Source: Margaritispora aquatica
Taxonomy: Eukaryota; Ascomycota; Leotiomycetes; Helotiales; Discinellaceae
Assembly (NCBI GenBank): GCA_007644065.1
Contig: VJWN01000013.1
Coordinates: forward strand, 806,001 to 870,000
Direction of reading: 5' to 3'
Length of the DNA stretch: 64,000 bases
Within the stretch, counting starts at the first letter, position 1; each line of letters starts with the position of its first letter. Below the pieces are notes generated by a model, which was given only the letters and a program-made list of their open reading frames with translations, was not told where the DNA came from and did no database searches. The position numbers were made by a program, and so were the translations under genes. Shown piece after piece: positions 11,492 through 24,300 of the stretch.

Positions 11492-11637
11492 ATGGAGCCC
11501 CAGACTCAGTAAGCAGTGCCTCTACGATTCTCATTTCAGCGACATGGTATACTAACAACTCGTCCAGAAAACCAGTCGCCATCGCCTCGAACGTCAAGGT
11601 TGTCTCATTCTGCAGCGACCCTCGAGGACTCTGTTAG
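11492..11637 (+). CDS. Candidate intron-containing micro-ORF (28 aa), or the head of a decayed gene
   Basis: ATG 11492 in a strong start context opens MEPQT, followed at once by a GTAAGC donor (intron 11509-11567). That intron has a TACTAAC branch site just before its CGTCCAG acceptor. The spliced frame continues KPVAIASNVKVVSFC and stops at TAG 11635-11637, 28 residues in all. There is no CaaX end, so it is not an obvious a-type pheromone precursor. A second intron-like stretch (about 11653-11705) follows in the transcript. Another phase of the second exon reads SRLSHSAATLEDSVRALHEK and looks more protein-like, so this may instead be a frameshifted remnant. The splice and promoter signals are good; the product is uncertain. 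Confidence 0.3.
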
Positions 11638-12332
11638 AGCTTTGCACGAGAAGTATGCTTGTTCATTACTGACTTGCACCAAACGCTGATACTGGCGGTT
11701 TGCAGATTATGAACCAGGGATTCTGTTTTGTTATGTCCTTAATCAGAGCTTGGTATGCAAGTACATGAACTTCTACGGCAACTTGTGAAAATTATAGTCG
11801 TTCTTTTGGCGTAGGGAGTGGAGCTCAGTAGGGTGGAATCGTTTCGTCAGCAAAGGCAATGAGGTTTGATGGATTTCAAGGATAAGAGGGACAAGATTGG
11901 ATACTTCCCATGTACATATAACTTGCTTCGATCTCACGAAATTTCAACATCGTGATTCAATTTCAAAATCAATGATGTGCTGTGGTTTTGCCCTGTGTGA
12001 GAATCATTGTCTAAAACTTTTCCTTGACTACAAATTTGAGTGGCCAAAGTGACTTGGGACTTTAAGAGGAGGGAAGCTTTGTAAGGATGATCAATACTCC
12101 TGAGACGAATATCCTTGCTTGCTGTTTCTCACCACGTCTGCACGGACAGGCATATTTAGAGAGAATAAATCCATTTTAGTCACCCAGCGCCATTGACTAC
12201 ATACCGAACTACACCAAACCGCAGAAACCAGTCCCAAACGCCAGTCTTAAGCACAAAATCTACAAACCAAGCTCCATGCCATGCACCAAATCAATAGAAC
12301 AAACGCCAGTACCAGCCTCACCAAATCTCAAT
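11638..12332. other. Intergenic region downstream of midasin
   Basis: Nothing recognisable apart from the probable 3' part of the small transcription unit and the midasin downstream flank. Confidence 0.4.
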
Positions 12333-15300
12333 CTAAGAACTCGAATCTACAACCTCAGCAAACCACTGCCTCAACAACGTGGCCAACACACCAGGTAACT
12401 CCTTCACATCCCCCACCACAACATAATACTGGAACGGGAACGTGTCCAAGTACCGCTCAATCTTGACTTTGCCCTCTACAAACTGCACCTGCCTCAAGTC
12501 CATGACGCTTTCGCCTGCGTGTTTCTTGCTCACATCATCGACAAGGATGAACACCATCATGATCCGTTCCTCCATAGCTTCTCTCAGTAGACGACGGATA
12601 TCGCCGTGTGAGGACGCGGGCGTGACACCGTCTGAGATAATGAGTTGAAGCTGCCAGAGATCAGCTGGGGATGAGGAGGCGCGTTGACGTGCGTCGCGTA
12701 GAAGGGAGATGGACTGTTGAATCAAGGTGGTGATGTTTGTCGTATTTTGCGCAAATGTGAAATTCTGTAACAAAGCAGGACCGGCGTCCTCGGAGAATGG
12801 AGTTGAGAAGTCGTGAGCAACACGGACATCCTCACCAAAGCCAACAACACAGATCTCACCAACCTCCAGCATGCTCAGACTCTTGCTAACCATGACTAGG
12901 GTCTCCACAGCGAGAGCACCAGATCCTGATTCGGCCATTGACTTGGAGTCATCGACTGCAAGGAGAATTTGGTAAGAGCGCTTAGATGGCACGGAACGAC
13001 GCATCCAGATCTTGTCTCGCTTGTACGAGGATGCAATGTATGGAATGATACGCTTGATATTTAGACGCTTTCCAGTACGGAAGTCGCCTCGCATCTTGGT
13101 GGCGAGAGTTGGAGAAAGGATCAGACGAAGTTGTTCTGTGAGGGAGAGTGACAATGGACGCGTGAGCGAGGAAAGCTGTTCCCATTGCATCCGCGCTTCA
13201 GCTAGTGAGATTTGGTCTGACGATGAACCGTCGATGTGGGTAGATGAAAGCTGGATATCGACCTCTTCAACGTCATCGTCCTCAAGATCTTGTGCGTGAG
13301 CATGCGTCTCGTTGGGGTCAAGGTCCATATCAGGATTTGACTGCTTGATCATTGCACCTGCTCTGCCTTCGTAAGCATCAGATGTCTCCGGATCCTTTGG
13401 CGCCTCATCTTCAAAATCCATCACATCGTCATTGGTGGCTTCGTTGTCTTCCACCTCATCAGGTTGGAATTGGTCTGGCATGTCCTTGCTTTCAGAATCC
13501 ACAGCCATCGACTCATCGAGAGCATGAGCCTGTTCCTCGGTCGCAGTACCCAAAGCTTGCGTATCTGCCTCAGCATCTTCGTCCTGGAGATGTTGAAACT
13601 CAGAGCTTTCGGCATTCAGATCCATATTTTGGTCTTGCCCTTGTTCCTTAGGATCAGCTGCTTCCTGGATCTTGGTCTGTTGACGATGCCATTTCTCAAG
13701 CGCGTCACCCAATTTCTTGAATGGCTGGGCATCAGCACTATCTTGCGTCTCATCTTGAGAATCTTGAGGTGCATCGCCGTTTGCTTGTCGACCCTTCTCG
13801 CCATCTTCAGCAGCTGCTTCTTTCTTTTCCGATGAGTCGCCACCTTGCCCCCCATCATCTCTTTGAGCTTTGCTTGCCGATTCATTTTTGTCGTCTGTCG
13901 AGTTCTCGTCCTGGTCTTCACCGGCACCTTGGACATCGCTCGGGACAGCATTGTCAGCATCTGTATTGGCTTCGTCGTTTCGGTCTTGCAACAAGCCTTC
14001 TTCGTTTTCTGGCTCCTGCTCCTCGGATTCTTCGTCAACCTTCTCACCGGCATCCTCTGTTTTGTCACCGTCGCCTTCTTCCTCTCGATCTAAGTCGACA
14101 ACGTCCATTTCAGACACAACATCGTCGTCATCTTGCGTATCCATGTTTTCTGCATCTTGCTCTTCCTTTCCGTCATTGGCAACTTCCTCGCCCTCTTTTG
14201 TCTCCTCTTCAGCGTCAGAAAGATCATTCATTCCATCTTCAGTACCTGCTTCACTCCCTTCTTCCTCTTCACCATCCAGTTCCATGTCTTCTGGCAGGTC
14301 AAGAGCGTCCCCATCTTGCGCATGGGGATCGTGTTTCTCAACTTCATCTTGCTTGACCTCTTCTCCTTGCTCGGCTCCAGCCATTTCTTCCTCCTCTCCA
14401 TCGTCGCCATCTTCACCTTCGGGCGCTTCTTTATCATTTTCCTGGGCAGCAATTTGCTCGTCCTTATTTTGCTTGCCTTTTGAATCGTCACCTTCTTGTT
14501 CTTTTTCTGCTTTCTCCTCATCGCCGTCCCACATTTTCTCATCAACAGCGGTTGGGTCTAAGTCATCCACATCACCAGCCTCTTCATCCATCTCATTCTC
14601 ATCTCCGCTCTCATCGCCCGAACCCTGATCATCATCTTTCTCTTCGGCATCACCCATCTCGCCTTCCATTTCACCATCTGCCATATCGACTGCATCCTTT
14701 TCGTCCTCAATATCGCCCTTCTCCTTATTTGGTTCCTGGGCCAATTCATCCAGGTCTTCATCTTCTTGGATATCCTTGCTTATATCTTCAGCGCCCTCAC
14801 CATCCCCAAGTCCTGTGCCACCTTCAAGCTTGTCTGTCTGGCCATCCTGTGCCGATGACTTCTCAGAAGGTGTACAGAATCCTTGAGTAGCGATTTGAAT
14901 AAAGGTTTTGGACAGAATGTAGGACATCTTGCAGGTGGCACGATGGAGCTGCCCGTATCGGGTCATCGCCTCGTGGAGAATGTTGGAGTACTGTTGGAAA
15001 ATTGGAAGAGCGACAGCAAACAGCGCACTCGCCGTCTTGGCGACACTCTCATTGCCAAGATCTAGTGTCCGCAAAAGTTCAAAAGCTTCTTCGATCTGGC
15101 GTGAAACATCTCTACAGTGGAGAGCATTTATAGACTCTAGCAGGCAGGTTTCGTTCTTGACCAGCCAAGATGGTTCTTCGGTGGAAGTCGTCAGCTCAGA
15201 AATTGCCTTTTTGTGCTTCTCGATCGCAAAGAGGATGGAGTCACAGACGTTGGAGAGTTTCTGGTCCAAAAAGGTGATTGTTGATTTCTTAGAAACAATT

Positions 15301-18300
15301 GTCTTAGGGGAAGACGATAACTTGAGCCAAGGTAGAATCTGGTTAAGGATGAAGCTAAGATCCGGACGACTTTCGCTCATCTGTGACACATCGCAGCTCA
15401 GTTGCTGGGCATTTGACTCGATATCTGCTAGAAGGGTAAGATTTTCAGTGGAGACAATGCCACTTGGCAGGCTTGTCAGCTTGTCACATCTTCTATTGAA
15501 GTCGGCAAATATATCTCGCCAGGATAAAAGATTCTCCTGAATGTTCTTCGATTCGAGCTTCCCGAGTTTTGAGTGGACCTTGACCAGCTCCAGAGCAGCA
15601 GATAGAATGTTCGGCATCCATCGAATGACCTTCTCATGATTTGAAGAAAGCACGCCTGTTTTGATTTCGTACTTGCTGGGAGCCCATAGTCCTTGAGTCA
15701 TGCAGAGGAGGGTCTTGAGTTGTTTTGCATTCGATTCTACGCTTGACAGGCTGGTTCTTTGTGTTGTAACAGCCTGGAGCAACCCTTCCAAGAAACCGGT
15801 ACTTCGAGCAACCTCAGCACTGCTTAGGTCCTCAGAATGCTGTCGAACAGCTTCACGAACTCTTGGGGCGAGATCGATTGACTTGTGAAAATAGTATTCC
15901 AGACCATCGACCGTGTCCTTCGAGACAACACCAACTGATGCAAGCACAACAGACAACGAGTCTTGCTTTGCCAGAGCATTGGCTCCAAGGTTGAACTTGA
16001 CTCCCATTTGGCGAAGCTCTTTGAGAGTATCAGCAAAGAGCTTACGTTTCCTTGACTTGAGATGCTTGACAGTATCTTTATTGTCATTAGTCATAACAGA
16101 AGGAGTTGCTTTTTGAAGTTCTGCTGTGGATGTAATGATATTTCCTAGGAAGGAATCCAAGTAAGATGCACTGTCAACTGCAGATTCCGGAATAGCTCCA
16201 GCATCTACCATCATGCTAACAGTCTTGGAAACATTCACAAAACGCTTGCTCTTCTGTGGCCAGTTGGGTACTGACGATGCACAAAGTGCGAGAGCAGACA
16301 AATCCACGCTAGGGAATGGGGGTGGTGCATCATAAGCAGTTGGCTGAGCATCGACTGAAGGTTCGTCGGGTAGTCCTTGCTTCAGAACAATTTCCATAGG
16401 CTGCCCTAGGAGGGATCTGAACTTGCGAACAATCTTGAAAAGCTTGTGGTGAGATCTCTTGGCACTATCCCTCAGCGCCACAATATTGGTGTCCTTCCAA
16501 CTGGCGAGGAGAATGACATCCTTCATAGACTTTTCTAATGTAGCTCTTCCTCTCTTCAGATTTTCTAGTACTGGAGTCTCATATCTAGAGTAGAGATCGA
16601 CAAAATTGGACAAGGCACCATGAATCATGGTTAAAGCAGGCAGGTCGAGACAGATGATCTCAAGATGCTTTAACAATTGCTTGAGTAGTTGTAGCCGCTG
16701 TAGGAATTGCCCCACGATTGAAGAAGAGAAATAAACCTCTAGATCCTTGAGCAGCTTTTGAGCATAATCCTGCAGGTCCGCAGGAGACTCAGACATATGG
16801 AGTGGTGCGGCGATCACGACCTTGTAGGCGATGAAAAACCAAGATCGTGCATCATCGTCGCACTGCTTAGTTTCCATTTCAAAAAGCTTTGACCAGGTTG
16901 TCAGCTCGAGTCTTCGCCAGTTGACAATAGTAGCTGTTAGATCGTCGTACTGTGGGAGTGCCGAATTGGCACGGCTTGCCCAGCCTCCAAACTGCCATTC
17001 ATGTAGGAAGTTGTGGACCCTCTCGACCTTGGTAATGATCTTGGCTAGAGGTTCGGTGTGACACAATTGGATCAATTCTCTACATGAGACGAGAACATCT
17101 TCCAAGGGCTGCATATGGCCAATCTCATCGACAGCTTGCAGCTCACGAAAGCGTGACTGGATTCGATGAACTAATGAGACCAATTTGCGAACTTCTGGGA
17201 GATTAGCATCGGTGTAAAAGTTGTAAGAGGCAGGTGTGATAGCTGAGGGGCTCAAAGAGTCGATTTGGTCGTCAAGTAACAAGAGTGCACCAGGAAGGAG
17301 GGCAGGCGTAGCACTTTGCTGATTTGGTGCGGCTTCATTATCATGTAGAGTACCAATCCGCCGTGCCATACTTCGTATCAGAGAAATCAAGCTCTCAGAA
17401 GGATTGTCGTCTCCCAAGAATATCTTTGCATGTAGCTTCGTAATTTGCACTGATGTATCCCTCACAATAGTGGACACTGGGGTCTTCGCTGGGGTCTCGG
17501 GTGAGTCTTCGGCATTGTCGTACGCTGGGAACAAATCGTTGAATTGAGCCTGGTCGTCCTCGTCTTCATCTTCAGCGCTGCCACGGAAGCGATAGAGACC
17601 GGTTTTAGATTCGGCCTCAATGCGATCGGATTCCAAACGTTCAGCCCATTGATCGTAACAGCTGTGAAAGGCCTTCAGAAGTGCACCTCGAGAATCGGGT
17701 GAAAATGAAGACAGTTTCTCCATGGCCACTGTCGTTGCCATCAGACTCAGGTCATCCATGGGTTGATGAGAATCCATCTCTTGGCTCAAGATAAGCGGTT
17801 CGCCACCAAGGAAGGGTATCATTCTACTCAAAGCGAGAGCGGCGTCACCCTTAGATGATGCTTTGGAGGATGTGATAGTAGCGATTGAGAGCCCAATCTG
17901 TAAGCATCGAAGCATGTTTACAACCGGCATAGTTAAATCTCTATAAGCAACAAATCGTTCCGAAAGCCTCCTGATGATCTGGGTGACATTGTTTTGTGTC
18001 AGTCGAATTTGTTGAAGATAGTTGTCCTCGCCTGTCTGGAAATATTCCGTGGCGATGGAGGGAATATTTGAAAGTACGATAGTCTTGAGCAAGTTGCCAA
18101 ATTCGCCTTGCAACTGGTCCATTTCCGACTTTTCTGGTCGGTAGATTTCTTGTAGAACCTGAGGAGCATCTCCCAACTCGGATATTTCCTCTTCGAGTAG
18201 TTGACATCGCAGATTAAAAGTTTGCCCAGAGAATTGAAGCTCAAATTGTTTGAGAGCATCGAGTTTCTGTTCCATTCCGAGCTTAGCGGTATGATGCCGT

Positions 18301-21300
18301 TGCAGCTCCAAGCGCTGTCTTTTGTCTGGATCGAAAGCTCGATCTGGAACGTAGAGTCTCAGGCACCCAATTGCGAAATGAATCCATGCCAGGGACGAAA
18401 GCTGAAGTTCTTGACCTTTGTATACCTTGGACGACGATACAGCAACTAAACAGCGGTCAAAACTCTCAGCTGAGATATCTCGAAGATGTTGAGGTGTGTT
18501 TAACGAGAACATATTCTCTTGAATCCAGCCACTCTCTGGCAAACTCGATATAGAAAAACTGTCTTGTGGTGGCAGGAGTAGCTGAAGAGAACGGGACCAC
18601 TCTGGAGCTGCTACCTGTGATCCTGACCCATGCATTCCAAGAACTTCATATAGCATATCTAGCAAGACGGTATTCAGGTCTCTAACTTGGTCTCGACACA
18701 ATGTTGTCGATAACTTTGCAAGTCGCTCTCCTATGATAGGTAGTTCTGCTTCCAGCAGCTTTAAAGCCTTAAGGTCGACATCAGCGGTATTGGTCATCTT
18801 CTGCAGAATCTCGGACATCAAAGTGCCAGTAATTGGCTTGAAAGCTCCACTAGAGCCCCATAACGAGTCGATGGCTTGTTGTGGTCGAGAAGTGTCGCTG
18901 GAACTGACTAATCTCATTTCTGAGTTTGTGGGATGATCTGCGAGAACAGTGATATCAACGGCGACTTCAGTGTTGGGATTGGATTTCAAAATCGCAAGCG
19001 CTTGATACTGGCGTAGAGCCTCGAACTGCTTTGCGAGAAATGGTGTGATGGTGTCTTCGTCTCGACCTATCCTACTTTCTAAATTCTTGATTTCGATAGT
19101 GATTGTTTGAATCAAGTCTGCGGAATCAATTCCAGTAAGCATGAGTGTATATGCCTTAACTAAGGATGTTCTTATGGTGCTCAACTCTGCCACAGAGATA
19201 GAAAGTTTCCACTTCAAAGCATCGAAACGGAGAGAAAGCTGCTCCATTTGTACCAAGCGTTCAAGCACAAGACGATTGGCAGTTAACTGTGGTCGAAGAT
19301 TCTTCCACATGATTTCCATGCTCAAGCCTGTCGTAAGCTTGAAGCCAGCCCTAAAGTCTTGGCGAAGGCTCTGGCTAAATAATTGAATGACTTTGTTGTG
19401 CTGCTCTGACTCCTCAGAGATTAAGTGTGGTATCATGTCAAATCCAATCGCCAGGTGGGCTTGAAACGTTGCTTCTTCGAACTGTTTGGATGTCACCAAC
19501 TTGTATGTGTCCCACCAATATCGAAGTAGCGATGAAAAGGCACGCTTTTGCAGCTTCCAGTTAAGTTTTACAGAAGTATGAGTCTGCAGATGTGCTGCAA
19601 GCAATTCCAATAATGTTTTCAAAAAGGATGCAACGTTCGAAGTTGAGTCTTTCGTAGCAGCTAGCAAACGGCCCTTTGCCGAAGATCTTTGGAGTCTGTT
19701 CATGTGGTTTGGCTTCAAGGTCCCTGCCTCTCTCACCTGCACTTCTTGACTGTTAGAAGCTATGGTGATATCAGTCAAGAGCTCAAAGATAGACGCGAGC
19801 CAGTAGACATTCTGCGATCCTTGATTTTTCACAAGAAGTGGAACCAGAGGTGAGTTCTGAAGAGGATGAATAATCTTTGAAGCTATCAGTACAGGTATAT
19901 CTATTGGATGGACCGCACGCTCACTAACCTGTGCGTCTCGAAAGTCCGCTTGCACCAAAGAATTTCTCGACATCGAACCCAGTATATTTCCAATCTCTGT
20001 TCGCCATTGTTGAGTTGCTAGGCTTTGATAGATATCCTTCAGAGCATCAAACCTCCATTCAGTCGAAACATCATGCGATGGAAAGATCTGTCTAGCAAAA
20101 TCACGGAATCTAGATAGTAAGCCCATATCTGACCATGTCAGATTGTCTAGGGCAATAGGGATAAGACCATCGTTCAAAACAGAGGTCTCATCTAAGTCGC
20201 GAAACAACCTTTGAAATCGTTGCATCGAGGCTTCGGGCCGTAGCGCAAGAGATGGTTTCTTGCTCACAATCTCTGTAGGGATAGGCTCAAGGAAAATCTC
20301 AATTGCCCGATTTCTCATCGCTCTTGACAGCTCGCCGAATCTTGCATCCATGGTTAAGAATATCCTGAACTCGGGGTGTGGTTTCACAATCTTAGCCTGT
20401 CCGTCTGCATCGCAGTGCTCGTTGATGCTGAGAAATCCATTGGGCTCAAGTAGGGAGTTCAATCTGTCCAAGACAGAAGCACTACACAGATTCGCATTAT
20501 CCAACACCAACCATTTACCTTGTTCAAGAGCTTCGACGAGGATTCCATCAACCCATTCGAATCGAGCATTTTCAAGCACCATGGGAGATTGTGCGAATTT
20601 TTGACAAGTCGTAGCCAGCTTCTCAAAATCCGAAAGCGAGGTCTTCTCATAGAGTGCTAGAAAATGAGCTGCTAAAGACGAGAAGGTTTCTTGAGGGGCT
20701 AGCACTCTATCCTGCAAGATTTGAAGTATAGAAAGTGCCTCTCCAGGCAATTCAGATGGCAAAGATGCAAGCATTTTGTTGCTCATAAATGAGTGTACAT
20801 CTTGAAGGAAAGCACTTGCAGCCCTTTGGGGATCGACTTGCTCAAACCCACCTACCAAGTCCATTGTGTCAATGTCCGCATTGAGCGCGAAAATTTTCAG
20901 GGTTTTTCCACTTGCAGCTGCAATGTGCTCTAGGATGGTCGTCTTTCCTGACCCAGAGGAACCCACAAGGATACAGGGAATATTTTGCTGAATGCAGGTC
21001 ATGACTGACTCAATTTCTGGAAGACGATTGATAGATTCATGTCTAGGGAAGGAGAGTTCTTGGGTAAGAGAGTCGCGAAGCATGTATGCAAGGCCAACCT
21101 GGTAGGCAGAGGAGCTCATGTTGTGGAAAAAGTGCCGAAATGGAACCTCGGCGCCAAAAACCTGCAAGAAGACTTTGTCGAGTTCAATGCGGTCGGTGGA
21201 AGTCCTGAACCGTTGCCGAAATATCAGGTTCAAGAAGTCCGTTGGCTTGGCCCCGGAGAGGAATGGTGCTGAAGAGGCAAGAAGTTGTAGCCAACGAAGA

Positions 21301-24300
21301 ATATCACGAAGGTTGAATTCCCATGGGCCACCATGCATACCAAAACGTCTTCGGTGAACAATTTCAGTCTCGAGCTGAGATACGAAATTGATCACATTGG
21401 TGATAAGTTCGGCAGGGATAGCAGGGAAATTGTGTTTGCAGATTAGATGCAAATCATCCGTCCTAAACACATCAGCATATACCACAGTGAAACGATTGAC
21501 AAAGGAAGCCGGCAGTCCTTTTCTTCCTCCGCCCTGGTGATGAGGATTCTGAGCCGCAAATACAGAGAAATTTGGGTGTCTTTTGAAAGTCTGGTCTAGT
21601 TCCGAGATATAAACTTCACCACGATGGTCAAGACAGGCGTTTAATCCTTCCAGAACAGACTGTGATGCCAAGTTCATTTCATCCAACAAGACCCAATCAC
21701 CTCTCTGCATTGCTTGTAGGAAAGGGGCATCGCGCCATGCAAAATGGCCTGCATCTGCGCCTTCCACCGGTATATCGGATCCAAAGAGGTCCATGAGATC
21801 GGTCTGTTCGGAAAGATTTATTCTTGTTAGTGGCTTGTTGCAGATTTTGGCAAGAGCCGAGATGAGTGTCGTCTTTCCCACACCAGGACTGCCCTCTATG
21901 AGAATTGGTTTCTGAACTTGGAGTGCCCGAATGACTCTCATTGCGTTCGATTTTGTGGTAGGCGCTTGAAATGCGAAGCTGGGCTCTGAATTTGCTTCGC
22001 CCACGATTGAAATTGAGAATCCTCCTACTGTCAACGAACAATCATCCTTAGTAAGAACAATAGGATTAGAGTAAATCCCCTGCACATTGTGTTTCAAGAG
22101 AGTTCCTAGATGCTCGAGACACTTTTTGCGTTCCTCCTGGATGCTTTCAGGCCGAATAGCAAGAAGGGCGGCAGGGTTTGCACCTAAGGTGTCGATGTAA
22201 ACCATTGCAGCTCCATGAAGAATAGCGAAATATGGATCTGGGGAGGCACAATCATTGATGAACTTGACCCATGCGAGTACATCACGGACGGAGATCGATG
22301 TCGAAGACGATGATCTGTATGTTTGCCCAAACCACTCGGCAAAATGCACCATAGCAGTTGAATATGTCTTGAACCGCACATCCAGCTTAGATTCGACTAT
22401 TTGGAAAACATCCTCATGCTCAGAAAGGGAGGGGACCCAAATCTCGGTAAATCGGTTTCGCAAAGCAGGGGACAATTCACGCTTCCCGTAGTCACCACCA
22501 GGATTCATCGTAGCGAAGAACTGGAAACCATCTGCAGCTACAACAAAAGAGTCGGTAGTACCTTTCTCTGCAAGTAAGATAGTCCTTTGAGTCTCAAGCA
22601 CTGAGTTGAGTCTTTCCAGGACGGAGTCATCGGCAAGAGATATTTCATCGAGTAAGAAGAATTGCCCCTCCTTCAATGCCTGAACCAAACTACCATCCGA
22701 CCACTCGAACAGTGCTTTTGCCTTCCGTTGGCCGTCTTCAATTCGACGCTGTAGCTCATCTGGAATTTGAATTTTCGATGCCGACGGAAGATTGTTGTAG
22801 ACATTTGTCAAGACTTCAACATCATCATCATTGCTGACAATGGTGTCTAATGCACCCATTACTTGAACAATGTCGTTCTTCAACTGGTCGAGCAACGCTG
22901 CGCGGTTTCGCACAGGTCTCTGAGCTCCTATGAGATCACCGGTTTCTGTGTTTTGATGTGCATTAACCATATGAAGTTCTTTCCCAAAGGCTTCAGCTAA
23001 CATTTGACACACGGTAGTTTTGCCACATCCTGTCTCTCCAACAAGCAGCACAGGTTCGTTATTTCGCAATGCATGAGCCACGAGTACATAGAGTCTGCGC
23101 ATAGCACCGGTCCAGACAACTCCCTGCAGGTTCGGGGTAGCGTTATACGCTACAATTTCAGTTGACAAGTGGGCATCGTAAAGAACACTGGTATCAATCT
23201 TGACCTTCATCACTTTCTCGATGACATTCTTGACAGCAAGTCGCTCCTGGGGGTTCCTGACTCGCTCTCCTAGAAGCATGTAACCATTGGCAGCAAGTTG
23301 CTCTCTGTTTTCAGCATCCCTGAGCGCCCATCGAAACAAGTCTCGTAGAGTTGCAAAGCTGTCTTTTTGTTCAAATAAGCGGTTGGATTGGCGCAGGTTA
23401 GATAATTCCTTATAAACGTCTACAATTCTCTTACAATCTGAAGGCGCCACCTTCTGACTTCTGTACTCCAGAATCTGCTGTAACTCATCCTGTGGTATGT
23501 CGTCGAAATGCAACTCCAGGAAACGATTCCTGAATGCTCGCGAAAGTGTTTTTCGTCCACCATAGAGTCCAGGTGGATTCTGGGTAGCGAAAAGCATGAA
23601 GTTTTCGTGGGGTCGGACGATCTCTTGGGTTTCAGGAATCAGAAGCTCACGATTGTCATCAAGGAGTCGATTCAAAGCCTCAAGGACATCAGTAGGGGCT
23701 AGATTCAGCTCATCTAGAACAATCCAATGGCCCTGTCGTAAAGCTTGTACAAGCAGGCCTTCTTGGAATCTGAGTTGGCCATCTGATCCAGAAACGTATG
23801 AACCAAGATACTCTTGGAGATCTGTATGTTCATGGTTGTTGATTCGAACAAACTTGTTACCACTGAATTTTGCCAAGTACTCGATCATGCTGGTTTTGCC
23901 TGAAGAAGTTGGTCCTTGCACGAGTACTGGAAAGCGTCGAGTCGACGTAGCCCTCACCAGGTTCAGCATGTTACGTTCCACAGATGGTGTTCTAATATAG
24001 TGGGCCTGCACTTGCGATTGTTCCATGCCCTGAAGTAGCCAGTATTGACGATCCTTGGCTTTGCTAACAAATCGAGCATATTGCTTGCCATCGTCTGGGT
24101 GTTTCGGGGTCTGCGAGAGCATAGATCGTGCATTACCGTGTCCCTCAAGAAGGTGATGATCAATTAGCGGCATTAGCATTTGCTCCGACTCACGGTTGAG
24201 GAGAGTCAAGAATCCCATGGCAAATCCTTCGTACAAGGCCCGACGTAAACCATAAAGTGGTTCTATCTCAAGCACATAACTAAGAACGCGAGTCAGAGTT

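Noticed and set aside
13012..15540. Several long plus-strand open frames (up to about 250 codons) over the midasin 3' half
   Set aside because: They are Ser/His/Leu repeats produced by reading the antisense of the Asp/Glu-rich coding tract; no starts, introns or domains of their own.
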